Below are positions 1 through 10,312 of a stretch of 64,000 bases of DNA, piece by piece. Under the pieces are notes generated by a model, which searched no databases, was not told the origin of the DNA, and worked only from the letters and a program-made list of their open reading frames with translations. Every line of letters starts with the position of its first letter. Position 1 is the first letter of the stretch. The translations under genes were made by a program, and so were the position numbers. Source of the stretch: Collinsella sp. AM18-10 (GTDB lineage: Bacteria > Actinomycetota > Coriobacteriia > Coriobacteriales > Coriobacteriaceae); contig NZ_QRJO01000002.1 in the NCBI RefSeq assembly GCF_003471585.1, forward strand, positions 1 to 64,000, written 5' to 3'.

Positions 1-56
1 GTGGGGACACATGTATGTCAATCCTGGTCTAACAGAGCCAATTGCATTGCATTTTG

Positions 57-89
57 GCCGTATCGGGTTAGCGCCCGGTACGGCTTTTT
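57..89 (+). terminator. Rho-independent terminator of an upstream gene
   Basis: An 11-bp stem (GCCGTATCGGG with CCCGGTACGGC, one G-T pair), a 6-nt loop and a TTTTT tract. It closes a transcription unit lying to the left of the window. The following 190 bases up to the first gene hold an AT-rich stretch with a possible -10 (TACAAT, 156-161) and nothing else recognised. Confidence 0.75.
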
Positions 90-278
90 GATCAATAAAG
101 CGTCTATTTCGGCGAAAAATAGCTGTTTACCTGCCTAGAAACAATTTGAGCGGTATACAATAACCGTAACTGTTTCATCCTTAGCGGGATGCCGCATGAT
201 GGATATTACCTGCCATCGTGAGGTGTGTCGGTCGCGCACGTCGCGTTAGATGCTCGTGCTCGGTTTGAGGAGGCTGCT

Positions 279-617
279 ATGGCGGGCAAGGGTCGTGCGA
301 GTGTCAACGATATGAAGCGTGTCGAGGTGCTGGTGTTGATGGAGATCGACCAGCAAACCGAAGACAATGGCGGGCCGTATGGTTTCTCGCGCAAAACGCT
401 TGCCGAGCGCGTGGGGGTTTCGCCGTATCGTGCCCGCGCCGCAATCGATCGCTTGGATTCCGAAGGTATGATTGATGTCGTCTCGCGTTATAGCGACGAC
501 GGCGGTCAGCTTGCAAATGGCATTTGCCTCACCGAACGTGGTGAGTGGTATCTTGAGGGCGTCCGTACCGGCATGCTCGTTCAAGAAATGCTTGAGGACG
601 AGGTTGCTGATCGATAG
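279..617 (+). CDS. Small winged-helix DNA-binding protein
   Basis: A 112-residue protein. The middle (KTLAERVGVSPYRARAAIDRL, followed by a short beta-wing stretch) reads as a winged helix-turn-helix of the MarR/GntR/PadR general type, so it probably acts as a transcriptional regulator. No ligand-binding domain is present. The ATG at 279 is chosen because GAGGAGG lies 5 nt upstream; an in-frame GTG at 225 would add 18 residues but has no good ribosome site. It stands alone between two terminators, so its targets cannot be inferred. It is not matched to a named family member. Confidence 0.7.
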   Translation: MAGKGRASVNDMKRVEVLVLMEIDQQTEDNGGPYGFSRKTLAERVGVSPYRARAAIDRLDSEGMIDVVSRYSDDGGQLANGICLTERGEWYLEGVRTGMLVQEMLEDEVADR

Positions 618-641
618 CAGCATGTAACCCTTGCCATAGCG

Positions 642-671
642 ACGCCGCCTGGGAAACCGGGCGGCGTTTTG
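642..671 (+). terminator. Terminator after the wHTH gene
   Basis: Eight-bp stem ACGCCGCC/GGCGGCGT followed by TTTT. It separates the regulator from pyrG. A TACAAT at 735-740, about 56 nt before the pyrG start, is a plausible pyrG -10, but I see no good -35 at standard spacing. Confidence 0.75.
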
Positions 672-789
672 TTTCAAGATTGAGAAATGCAATCGCACGC
701 GAGAAAAATTGCGGACGGTCCGCGGCGCGAGTATTACAATGAAGACCCGTAAGATGTGGATAAACAACTTCTACGGGAAGCGCAGGTAA

Positions 790-2457
<1,668 letters not shown>

Positions 2458-2459
2458 GG

Positions 2460-3401
2460 GTGCCGGCGAACAAAGAACATACCGAAGCTACTCCCTCGTC
2501 GCTCGCCGTGGCGGCGGGGGAGTATCTCGATTACCTCGCGGTCGAGCGGGGTTTGGCGCGCAACACGATTGCGGCCTATCGTCGTGACCTGACGACGTAC
2601 TGCGCGTATCTGGAGCGGGCGGGCATCATGTCTTTTGATGAGGTGACTCGTCAGGTCGTGGAGGGCTTTGTCGCCGACCGTCGCGATGGGGGCTATTCCG
2701 ATGCCTCGGTGGAGCGTGCGCTTGCGGCCGTGAAGGGCCTGCATGCCTTTTTGGTGCGCGATGGGATTGTGGCCCAAAATCCAACGGCGGCGTTGCGCCT
2801 GCCTAAAAAGGCTGAGCGTTTGCCGGAGTATCTATCGGTGGAGGATGTCTCGGCGCTGCTCGATCAAGACTTCCCCGAGGGCGAGATGGGCTTGCGCGAC
2901 CATGCCATCTTGGAAGTGCTCTACGGATGCGGCTTGCGTGTGAGTGAGTTGGTGGGGCTCGATGTGGGCGATATCCATATCGACGATGGCTTTGTGCTCG
3001 TTCGCGGTAAGGGCTCAAAGGAACGCCTGTCCCCGTTGGTGGGAAGCGCGGCGCGAGCTCTGACGCGCTATATAACTAAGGGGCGTTCTCGCTTGGCGGC
3101 CCATGCCCACGGAACCGAGACCTCGGCGGTCTTTTTAAATAAGAACGGCCGCCGTCTGTCGCGCCAGGGCATCCATGCCATCTGTGAGCGCTACGGGCGC
3201 CAGGTGGGGCTGGTGGGACTCCATCCCCATACGCTGCGTCACTCCTTTGCCACCCATATGCTTGCGGGCGGTGCAGACCTCCGTGTGCTACAGGAGATCT
3301 TGGGACATGCCGATATATCGACCACGCAGGTCTACACGCATGTCGATCGTACGCAACTGACCGAGGTCTATCTGGCGGCGCACCCGCTGGCACATCGTTA
3401 A
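2460..3401 (+). CDS. xerD: Site-specific tyrosine recombinase, XerD/XerC type
   Basis: A 313-residue recombinase expected to resolve chromosome dimers at dif. The N-terminal SAM-like core-binding domain (about residues 15-105) is followed by the catalytic domain with Arg160 (CGLRVSEL), His257 and Arg260 (HPHTLRHSF), His283 (GHADIS) and the nucleophile Tyr292 (QVYTHV), a complete R-H-R-H-Y set. The GTG at 2460 gives the usual family length. An in-frame ATG at 2307 would lie wholly inside pyrG and add 51 arginine/proline-rich residues, so it is rejected. Translation is probably coupled to pyrG. XerD is preferred over XerC only by general similarity; no dif site was seen. Confidence 0.9.
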   Translation: MPANKEHTEATPSSLAVAAGEYLDYLAVERGLARNTIAAYRRDLTTYCAYLERAGIMSFDEVTRQVVEGFVADRRDGGYSDASVERALAAVKGLHAFLVRDGIVAQNPTAALRLPKKAERLPEYLSVEDVSALLDQDFPEGEMGLRDHAILEVLYGCGLRVSELVGLDVGDIHIDDGFVLVRGKGSKERLSPLVGSAARALTRYITKGRSRLAAHAHGTETSAVFLNKNGRRLSRQGIHAICERYGRQVGLVGLHPHTLRHSFATHMLAGGADLRVLQEILGHADISTTQVYTHVDRTQLTEVYLAAHPLAHR

Positions 3402-3434
3402 CACATCGCTGGCCTGCATATCTATAGGTATTTG

Positions 3435-3505
3435 GGGACGGGCCCCAGATTGCCGCGGCGTGCTTTTGCGCGCGCATGGGCAATCTGGGGCCCGTCCCAT
3501 TTTTG
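3435..3505 (+). terminator. Long hairpin with 20-bp perfect stem
   Basis: GGGACGGGCCCCAGATTGCC (3435-3454) is repeated exactly inverted at 3479-3498. The 24-nt loop can itself fold (GCGTGC with GCGCGC through TTTT), and AT-TTTT follows. It can terminate pyrG-xerD transcription but is much longer than a normal terminator; see findings. Confidence 0.7.
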
Positions 3506-3719
3506 CCACTTGTCGTCGCGGTGGCGGGCCGCATGTGCCTTGGGTGGGGGAGTTTGGGGGCGATGTGAACGGCATGTAAAGGGACGCAAAAATCGCCTCA
3601 AGGTCAACTTGAAGGTTGAGGTTGAAAGGCGGGGTGCCACAGGTGGCATCCCGCCGTTGCTGTAAACACAACATATTGTGTTTTCGAACATATGATTGGG
3701 GGTGTTTTGCAATATATGG
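3506..3719. other. Intergenic region before mraZ with two palindromes
   Basis: No gene is supported here. There is a 12-bp hairpin at 3628-3655 (GGCGGGGTGCCA with TGGCATCCCGCC, one G-T pair) without a T tract, and an 8-4-8 palindrome at 3664-3683 (AAACACAA-CATA-TTGTGTTT) of the size of an operator. Function unknown. Confidence 0.55.
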
Positions 3720-3794
3720 TGGGTGGAGTGGTGGGGCGGGGTGGGGGAAGGGGTGGGGAAAGGTGTTGAAAAATGGGGCGGTTCCCCATATTAT
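3720..3794 (+). promoter_or_regulatory. mraZ promoter with MraZ-box repeats
   Basis: A good sigma-70-type promoter: TTGAAA (3766-3771), 17-bp spacer, TATTAT (3789-3794). TGGG-type repeats start at 3720, 3732, 3742, 3754 and 3774, so they recur every 10-12 bp or multiples of it, and the last lies inside the promoter spacer. Repeats of TGGGN with about 10-bp period are the known binding sites of MraZ, so autoregulation of the whole dcw operon is inferred. Confidence 0.75.
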
Positions 3795-3862
3795 TAATGA
3801 CGTCGACAGGCGGGGTGGTTCCCCGCGTACGTGCCATCTGAGTAACCGAGGGGAGGGCGCAC

Positions 3863-4297
3863 ATGGGAATGACTGGTGCATACGAGCGCAATCTCGATGC
3901 AAAAGGTCGTCTGTCCCTGCCTGCACCCCTTCGCGAGGAGCTTGGAGAGCACGTTCGCGTGTTCAAAGCCCTGGATGTCGATGCTCTGTACGTGTTCTCT
4001 GCCGAGGCCTTCGATAAGTGGGTCGAAGGACTCTTCGCGGGTCGTGAGGGCCACGAGGGTTTTAACCCGCGTGACATTAATGACCAGAAGCTCATGAGGG
4101 CGATCAACAAGCGCACCACGTCGATGGACGTGGACAGCGCCGGTCGTATCGGTCTTTCCGAGTCTCTCCGCAAGCAGGCGAACCTCGACCGCGAGGTCAC
4201 GGTTGTGGGCAACTACGACCACCTTGAGGTTTGGGATCGCGCCGCGGCCGATGAGGACGATGACGATGAGGCCCTGCTGGACCTCTTCTTCTCGTAA
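3863..4297 (+). CDS. mraZ: Transcriptional regulator MraZ
   Basis: A 144-residue AbrB-like DNA-binding protein that binds TGGG repeats ahead of its own gene and controls the dcw operon. It starts MGMTGAYERNLDAKGRLSLP, the first of two MraZ half-repeats; the second half holds MDVDSAGRIGLSESLR. The tail is very acidic (DEDDDDEALLDLF). AGGGGAGG stands upstream of the ATG. It is the first gene of the cluster and lies directly downstream of the repeat array. Confidence 0.96.
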   Translation: MGMTGAYERNLDAKGRLSLPAPLREELGEHVRVFKALDVDALYVFSAEAFDKWVEGLFAGREGHEGFNPRDINDQKLMRAINKRTTSMDVDSAGRIGLSESLRKQANLDREVTVVGNYDHLEVWDRAAADEDDDDEALLDLFFS

Positions 4298-4317
4298 GGG
4301 CAAGGCACGGGTAACGG

Positions 4318-5283
4318 ATGGAGCGTGGGATCTTGACACAAGAATATCGGCATGAACCTGTCATGCTCGGCGAAGTGCTTGAGTCGCTGCGGCTAAAGAG
4401 CGGCTCCGTTGTCTGCGATTGCACCCTTGGCGGTGCCGGCCATTCGGTAAAGATGGCTGCGCAGGTGGGGGAGACGGGTCTTTTGCTCGGCGTCGATCAG
4501 GACGACATGGCCCTCGAGGCCGCTGGCGCCCGTCTGGACCGCGAGGTTCCCGGCGTTCCGCACCAGCTGCTGAAGGGCAACTTCGGCGACTTGGACGAGC
4601 TGCTTTGCTCGGCCGAGGTGCCCGGGGTCGATGGCTTCCTGTTCGATTTGGGCGTTTCGTCGCCGCAACTCGATATCCCTGGCAGGGGCTTTTCGTATAA
4701 CGAGGACGCCCCATTGGACATGCGGATGGATCCGGGTAATAACACCTTAAACGCAGCTGAGGTCATCAACACCTATAACGAACACGACCTCGCCCGGATT
4801 CTACGCGTCTACGGCGAAGAGAAGTTCGCCTCGCAGATCGCGCGCGAGATCGTGCGCCGCCGCGAGCAAGAACCGATCGAAACCACCGGCCAATTTGTCG
4901 AGATCATCAAGGCGGGTATCCCGGCTGCCGCTCGTCGGCATGGCGGACACCCGGCCAAGAAAAGTTTCCAGGCCATTCGCATCGAGGTCAATCACGAGCT
5001 CGATGTGCTCGAACGAGGGCTTGATGCCGCCACCAGGTGGCTCAATCCGGGCGGACGTATCTGCGTCATCTCGTATCACTCGCTTGAGGACCGTATCGTA
5101 AAGAATCACTTTAAGGAGATGAGCCAGGGGTGCACGTGTCCGCCGGAGATTCCGGTGTGCGTGTGCGGCAACGTGCCGATACTCAAGGTCATCACCCGCA
5201 AACCCTTGGTTGCCCAGCCTGATGAGGTTGAGCGCAACCCTCGGGCGAGATCAGCCAAAATCCGCGTGGCGCAGCGTCTGTAG
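4318..5283 (+). CDS. rsmH: 16S rRNA (cytosine1402-N4)-methyltransferase
   Basis: A 321-residue SAM-dependent methyltransferase that N4-methylates C1402 of 16S rRNA in the decoding centre. The start region HEPVMLGEVLESL and the SAM loop VVCDCTLGGAGHS (near residues 32-44) are diagnostic, as are GVSSPQLD and the later SYHSLEDRIVK. Length is normal. It follows mraZ by 20 nt, as in most bacteria. A TTG at 4333 is an alternative start, but the ATG at 4318 is kept. Confidence 0.96.
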   Translation: MERGILTQEYRHEPVMLGEVLESLRLKSGSVVCDCTLGGAGHSVKMAAQVGETGLLLGVDQDDMALEAAGARLDREVPGVPHQLLKGNFGDLDELLCSAEVPGVDGFLFDLGVSSPQLDIPGRGFSYNEDAPLDMRMDPGNNTLNAAEVINTYNEHDLARILRVYGEEKFASQIAREIVRRREQEPIETTGQFVEIIKAGIPAAARRHGGHPAKKSFQAIRIEVNHELDVLERGLDAATRWLNPGGRICVISYHSLEDRIVKNHFKEMSQGCTCPPEIPVCVCGNVPILKVITRKPLVAQPDEVERNPRARSAKIRVAQRL

Positions 5284-5373
5284 GCACGACCGCGCGATAT
5301 TGGACCTCCCGCTCGCACCATAAACGAAGCTTAAACACACTACCAACGTACTCGGGATGGGAGGCGGCATATC

Positions 5374-5844
5374 ATGGGCTACAACACTTCAAGCGCAGCA
5401 CTCGCCTATGATATGAACGCCATGCCCGCCTATCGTGAGACGCCGCAGGCCCCCGTTGCTCCCCGTGAGCAGCGCACGCCGCGCTTTGATGTCTACACGG
5501 GCGCGGGCCGTCAGGCAAACCAGGCGGTAAGCCCGGTTTTCATGAGCGTTCTTAAAACGTTTTGCATCATTGCGGCCATCTTCATGACGATCGGCGTCGC
5601 CCGCGTGGCGCTCGCCGGCGTTACGGCCCAGGTGCTCAACAGCAACGCCGAGCTTACCAACACGCTCGAAAAGGCGACCGATGAGAGCTCCGACCTGGAG
5701 GTCATGCATTCGGTCTATGGCGCCGACACGCGCATTCGCGACCTTGCGGGCGCTTACGGCATGGTGGAGCCCAGCGAGAGCGTTACACTTGACTTTTCGC
5801 AGGATGCAGCCGCGGGCGCCAACGCGACCGCGACCGCTCAGTAG
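5374..5844 (+). CDS. ftsL: FtsL-like septum protein, single-pass
   Basis: A 156-residue protein with a hydrophilic cytoplasmic N-terminus (about 60 residues), one membrane helix (about 62-85, TFCIIAAIFMTIGVARVAL) and an extracytoplasmic segment whose start (VLNSNAELTNTLEKATDES) has coiled-coil character. Sequence identity to known FtsL is low, as is usual. The assignment rests on topology, size and the invariant slot between rsmH and ftsI. It is expected to form the FtsL-FtsQ(DivIB)-DivIC type complex that activates septal wall synthesis. The Ala/Thr-rich C-terminal tail is unremarkable. Confidence 0.8.
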   Translation: MGYNTSSAALAYDMNAMPAYRETPQAPVAPREQRTPRFDVYTGAGRQANQAVSPVFMSVLKTFCIIAAIFMTIGVARVALAGVTAQVLNSNAELTNTLEKATDESSDLEVMHSVYGADTRIRDLAGAYGMVEPSESVTLDFSQDAAAGANATATAQ

Positions 5845-5861
5845 CAAGACGGTAGCTGAGT

Positions 5862-7727
5862 ATGACAAATGACTATCGCCGCGGTTCCGATGGGGGCCGC
5901 GGTTCTGGACGTCCCTCGTCGCGGGGACGTTCTGGTTATCAAGGAACGGGTCGGCAATCTTACAACGCCGGGCAGTCCCGTGGCAACGACCCGGCGTCGC
6001 GACTTCGCGGCTCGGGCGGCCCTCAAGTGCATAACACCAGGTCGCGCAAGAGTTCGTCGACCGAATGGCTCACGGGCACGCCTCTGCCTCGCCGCAAAGC
6101 CGTCATGGGCTTCATTGGGCTTGGCTTGGGCTTGGGCGTCTTTCGCCTTGCCGACTATCAAATTGTCGAAGCCGATAAACTGCGCGAGCGTGCCGATGCG
6201 CGCCGCCTGCTTGCGCAGACCCTCTATGCCAAACGTGGCACCATCTACGACCGCAACGGTAACGTGCTGGCGTCGTCGGTCGAATGTCGCAACATCGCCG
6301 TGAACCCCCAGCTTGTCGAGGATGTTGACAAGACGGTGTCGGCGCTGGTCAAGGCAACTGGAATCGATAAAAAGACCTGCCGCAAGCTCGTTGAGTCCGA
6401 TGGAACCTGGGTGTATATCAAGCGCCAGGTGGACGAAGACGACGCTGCGGCGCTGGAGAAGAAGAACCTGCCCGGCGTGCTTTTTGAGCAGGCCATGAAG
6501 CGCGTATATCCATACGGCAATCTGGCATCGCAGGTGCTGGGTGTAGTGAATGTAGACAACGACGGCTTGACGGGTCTCGAAAAGCAATACAACAAGCTTC
6601 TGACCGGCACGAACGGTTCTCTCGTACGCGAGCGCGCGAGGGACGGCAGCTATATCGCGGGCGGTGCCTATAAAAAGGTGGCTGCGGTCGACGGCGTTGA
6701 TATCGTGACGACGCTCGACGTCAATATCCAGCGTGCGGCCGAGGATGCCCTGGCAGAGGCTGTCGAGAAGACAAAGGCCAAGAACGGCTCGGCGCTGGTC
6801 ACCGATCCTACGACAGGCGAGATCTTGGCAGCCTGCTCGTATCCGACCTACGACCAGACCAATTTGGAAAACGCCAAGACCGAGGATATGAACCTGCGCC
6901 TGGTCACCGATGCCTACGAGCCCGGCTCGGTCTTTAAGACGCTCGTGGCGGGCGCCGGCTTCGACTTGGGTGTCGTGCGGTCGAGTACGTCGTTTGAGGT
7001 GCCGGCGAGCATCAAGGTGGGCGACGATACCGTCACCGATGCCGACAAGCGCGACTACGCCATGACCATGGATGTGCGCGAGATGATGCGCCGTTCGTCC
7101 AACGTGGGATTTGTCCTGGTGGGGCGCAAGATCGGTGCCGACGACTTTGCTGCCTATGTGGACAAGTGGGGCATCGGTCACAGCTCTGGTGTCGATTTTC
7201 CGGGCGAGAGCCTGGGCATCGTCAAGGAGCGTGACCAGTATGACGGCGCCACGCTGGGCTCGATGAGCTTTGGACAGGCGCTGTCTGTCTCACCGATTGA
7301 GATCGCACGTGCCGTGGGCGGCATCGCCAACGGCGGCGTGATGATGACCCCGCACTTCTATAAGTCCAGCAAGGGCGACGAGAAGGACTGGGGCGAGGGC
7401 GAGCGCGCGATTTCGGAGGACGCCGCATCCCAGGTGACATCGTGCATGCAGACGGTCGTGTCGGAGGGAACGGGCGTTGGCGGCGCTGTTGACGGCTATG
7501 ACGTGGCGGGTAAGACCGGTACGGCCGAACGTGCCGACGAGAACGGCGGCTACCTCAAGGAGAACTACATGTCGTCCTTTATGGGCTTTGCACCGGCACA
7601 ATCGCCCAAGGTGCTGTGCTATATCACGCTCGACGGAACGCCGAGCGGCTCAGATGCCGCTGCGGTGCCGTTCCAGTCCATTATGGCCAACGCGCTCGAC
7701 GTGCTGGGTATCCCACACACGAAGTAG
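5862..7727 (+). CDS. ftsI: Septal penicillin-binding protein (class B transpeptidase)
   Basis: A 621-residue class B PBP that cross-links septal peptidoglycan. After a basic, Gly/Ser/Arg-rich N-terminus of about 70 residues come one membrane helix (AVMGFIGLGLGLGVFRLA), the pedestal domain beginning RGTIYDRNGNVLA, and the transpeptidase domain. The active motifs are Ser356-x-x-Lys359 (GSVFKTL), Ser412-Ser413-Asn414 and Lys551-Thr-Gly. No PASTA domains follow. It sits 17 nt after ftsL. The next dcw gene is murF, with no murE between. Confidence 0.95.
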   Translation: MTNDYRRGSDGGRGSGRPSSRGRSGYQGTGRQSYNAGQSRGNDPASRLRGSGGPQVHNTRSRKSSSTEWLTGTPLPRRKAVMGFIGLGLGLGVFRLADYQIVEADKLRERADARRLLAQTLYAKRGTIYDRNGNVLASSVECRNIAVNPQLVEDVDKTVSALVKATGIDKKTCRKLVESDGTWVYIKRQVDEDDAAALEKKNLPGVLFEQAMKRVYPYGNLASQVLGVVNVDNDGLTGLEKQYNKLLTGTNGSLVRERARDGSYIAGGAYKKVAAVDGVDIVTTLDVNIQRAAEDALAEAVEKTKAKNGSALVTDPTTGEILAACSYPTYDQTNLENAKTEDMNLRLVTDAYEPGSVFKTLVAGAGFDLGVVRSSTSFEVPASIKVGDDTVTDADKRDYAMTMDVREMMRRSSNVGFVLVGRKIGADDFAAYVDKWGIGHSSGVDFPGESLGIVKERDQYDGATLGSMSFGQALSVSPIEIARAVGGIANGGVMMTPHFYKSSKGDEKDWGEGERAISEDAASQVTSCMQTVVSEGTGVGGAVDGYDVAGKTGTAERADENGGYLKENYMSSFMGFAPAQSPKVLCYITLDGTPSGSDAAAVPFQSIMANALDVLGIPHTK

Positions 7728-7855
7728 GGGGTTACAATCTTTGGGGCGTGGTTTGTTGTCCCATATGAGGGGTGTTCACATGCCCTGCACCACGCATGCG
7801 CGGCGCTGGGATACAATACGCCGATAGCATTATTTAGGTTTACAGGGGAGCTGCA

Positions 7856-9280
7856 ATGATAGAGATCGCCGTCAACAACCTCGCGGCCGCAACAGGGGCC
7901 CGAACCGTGACGGGAGAAGTCGATCGGGTATGCCGCGGGTGCGTTATCGACTCGCGCCAGGTCGAGGAAGGGACGATTTTCGTCGCCTTTCCCGGTGAAA
8001 ACGTCGACGGCAATGATTTTGCTTCCCGTGCCGTCCAGTCGGGTGCCGGCGCCGTCGTGATGACGCGTGAGCCCGAGACCGAGCTGGTCTCGCTGGCGCA
8101 GGACAAGGGCTGTGCCATCTTGCTGACCGATGATCCCGAGGAGTTTCTGCTGCGTTTGGCGCACGCGTATCGCCTGGAGCTTGGCTGCCTGGTCGTTGGC
8201 ATTACCGGTTCCATCGGCAAGACGACGACCAAGGACGTTCTCGCCGCTGTGCTCGCCAAGCGCTATCGTGTCTGGGCCACCAAGGGCAATTTCAATAACC
8301 TGATCGGCATGCCGCTCACGGTGCTTTCCGCTCCGGCCGATACCGAGGTCCTGGTGCTCGAGATGGGCATGAACCATTTCCACGAGATCGAGCGCCTGTC
8401 CCAGTCCGCCAATCCTAACCTTGCCATCGTGAGCAAGATCGGCACCTCTCATATCGGCATTTTGGGCAGCCGCGAGAACATCGCCCGCGCTAAGGCCGAG
8501 ATTGTCCAGGGCATGTGCGCCGCCGGCGACTATTTGCCGCTGCTGGTTTTGGGCGGCGAGGACGATTTTACGCCGTTCATTCGCGATACGTTCGCCCAGC
8601 CTGCTGGTATCGACGTGATGCTGGCCGGTGTCTCGGACGATGATGAGGTCCGCGCCCGCGACGTTCGCGTTGATGACGAGGGCCGTCCGGTCTTTACGCT
8701 CGATTTTGGCCAGGGCGAGACAATCGATACCATGCTTGCCATCCCCGGCGTGCAGTCCGTTCCTAATGCCGTTAAGGCCGCCGCGGTTGCCTATCGCCTG
8801 GGCGTGACGCCCGAGCAGATCGATGCTGCCTTTAGGGGTCTTACGATCACCGGGCACCGCCAGGAGATCAAGCGCGCCAAGAGCGGTGCACGCATCATCG
8901 ACGATTCCTATAACGCCAGCGCCGAATCGATGGCAGCCGGCCTCGATCTGCTGTGCTCGCTTTCGTGCACGGGGTCTCGCATGGCGATCCTGGGCGAGAT
9001 GGGCGAGATGGGCGATGAGGCTCCTCGCATGCATGAGCTCGTGGGCGCCTATGCCGCCGCCAAGAAGCTCGACATGCTGGCGTGCGTGGGTGGTGAGCTG
9101 GCCCAGCTTATGGCCGATGCCGCGCGCATGATGGGCATGGACGAGGACTGCATCCAGGTGTTCTCCGATTATCAGCAGGTGCTCGACCGCATGGGCGGCG
9201 CGCTTGAAAAACATGATGTTGTACTGGTCAAGGGTTCCCGCTTTGTTGAGCTCGACCGCTTTGTGGAAGGTGTGTGCTAG
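7856..9280 (+). CDS. murF: UDP-MurNAc-tripeptide--D-Ala-D-Ala ligase
   Basis: A 474-residue Mur ligase adding D-Ala-D-Ala to UDP-MurNAc-tripeptide with ATP. The P-loop GITGSIGKTTTKD lies near residues 115-127, followed by KGNFNNLIGMPLTVL and EMGMNHFHEIERLS, typical of MurF rather than MurE; DDSYNASAESM marks the C-terminal domain. The 128 nt before it are longer than other gaps in the cluster and carry a possible -10 (TACAAT, 7812-7817), so an internal promoter is possible. AGGGGAG precedes the ATG. Confidence 0.95.
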   Translation: MIEIAVNNLAAATGARTVTGEVDRVCRGCVIDSRQVEEGTIFVAFPGENVDGNDFASRAVQSGAGAVVMTREPETELVSLAQDKGCAILLTDDPEEFLLRLAHAYRLELGCLVVGITGSIGKTTTKDVLAAVLAKRYRVWATKGNFNNLIGMPLTVLSAPADTEVLVLEMGMNHFHEIERLSQSANPNLAIVSKIGTSHIGILGSRENIARAKAEIVQGMCAAGDYLPLLVLGGEDDFTPFIRDTFAQPAGIDVMLAGVSDDDEVRARDVRVDDEGRPVFTLDFGQGETIDTMLAIPGVQSVPNAVKAAAVAYRLGVTPEQIDAAFRGLTITGHRQEIKRAKSGARIIDDSYNASAESMAAGLDLLCSLSCTGSRMAILGEMGEMGDEAPRMHELVGAYAAAKKLDMLACVGGELAQLMADAARMMGMDEDCIQVFSDYQQVLDRMGGALEKHDVVLVKGSRFVELDRFVEGVC

Positions 9281-9283
9281 CCC

Positions 9284-10303
9284 ATGTTCGGCAATCCCTC
9301 GTATCCAACGTATCAGGCTTTTTTGGGGCTTGGCATCGCCGCAGCCATTGCGCTGCTGCTCATGCCGTGGTGGATTAAGCTGCTCAAGGTCGAGGGTATC
9401 GGCCAGCAGGTTCGTGCCGACGGCCCCAAGCGTCATTTGGTTAAGCAGGGAACGCCCACCATGGGTGGTGTTGTCATCCTCGTCGCGATCTCGCTGACCT
9501 GCCTGCTGATGGGAAAGCTCACCACCGAGCTCGTGCTCGTGCTGCTCGCCACGCTGGCGACCGGTGTGCTGGGCCTGATCGACGACCTGACCTCCGTTAC
9601 GCATGGGCGCTCGCTCGGTCTGACGCCTCATGCCAAGATGATCGGCCTAACCATTATCTGTGTCACCTTTACGGTGCTTGCCGTCAACTGGTGCGGCGTC
9701 GCCCCCGAGATTCGTTTTCCCGGTGGGTTGACGATTGACCTTGGCGTGCTTTCGACTACCATCTGCGGCTATTCGTTCCCGTGGCTCTATATTGTCTTTT
9801 GCTGGCTGATGATTGCCGGTCTTTCTAATGCCGTGAACTTGACCGATGGCCTTGACGGTCTTGCTGGCGGCACCTCCATGATCGCCATGCTCGCCATGGC
9901 TGCCATGGCGTTTTTGCACGGAGACGTGAACCTGTCCATCTTCTGCACCGCGTGTGCCGGTGCCTGCCTGGGCTTTCTGTGGTTCAACTGCTATCCGGCG
10001 AGCATCTTTATGGGTGATACCGGCTCGCTTGCCCTGGGCGCCGCGTTTGCCTGTACGTCCATCATGACTAACACCGAGGTCGTCTCCCTCATCATCGGTG
10101 GCCTGTTTATCGTTGAGACCCTGTCGGTCATGATTCAGGTTGTCTACTTCCACTTTACGCACAAGCGCGTCTTCCTTATGGCGCCCATCCATCATCATTT
10201 CGAAAAGAAGGGTTGGGCCGAGACCAAGGTCGTCATCCGTTTTTGGATTATCGCTGCGGCATTTGGTGCCGTTGGCCTTGCTCTGTTCTTCCAGTTGGGA
10301 TAG
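9284..10303 (+). CDS. mraY: Phospho-MurNAc-pentapeptide transferase
   Basis: A 339-residue polytopic membrane enzyme (about 10 helices) that moves phospho-MurNAc-pentapeptide onto undecaprenyl phosphate to give lipid I. Diagnostic motifs are GTPTMGGVVIL near the N-terminus, LIDDLTSV, NLTDGLDGLAGG, FMGDTGSLALG and the HHHFE cluster (APIHHHFEKKG). The start lies 3 nt after the murF stop. Confidence 0.97.
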   Translation: MFGNPSYPTYQAFLGLGIAAAIALLLMPWWIKLLKVEGIGQQVRADGPKRHLVKQGTPTMGGVVILVAISLTCLLMGKLTTELVLVLLATLATGVLGLIDDLTSVTHGRSLGLTPHAKMIGLTIICVTFTVLAVNWCGVAPEIRFPGGLTIDLGVLSTTICGYSFPWLYIVFCWLMIAGLSNAVNLTDGLDGLAGGTSMIAMLAMAAMAFLHGDVNLSIFCTACAGACLGFLWFNCYPASIFMGDTGSLALGAAFACTSIMTNTEVVSLIIGGLFIVETLSVMIQVVYFHFTHKRVFLMAPIHHHFEKKGWAETKVVIRFWIIAAAFGAVGLALFFQLG

Positions 10304-10312
10304 TGGTCTTTC

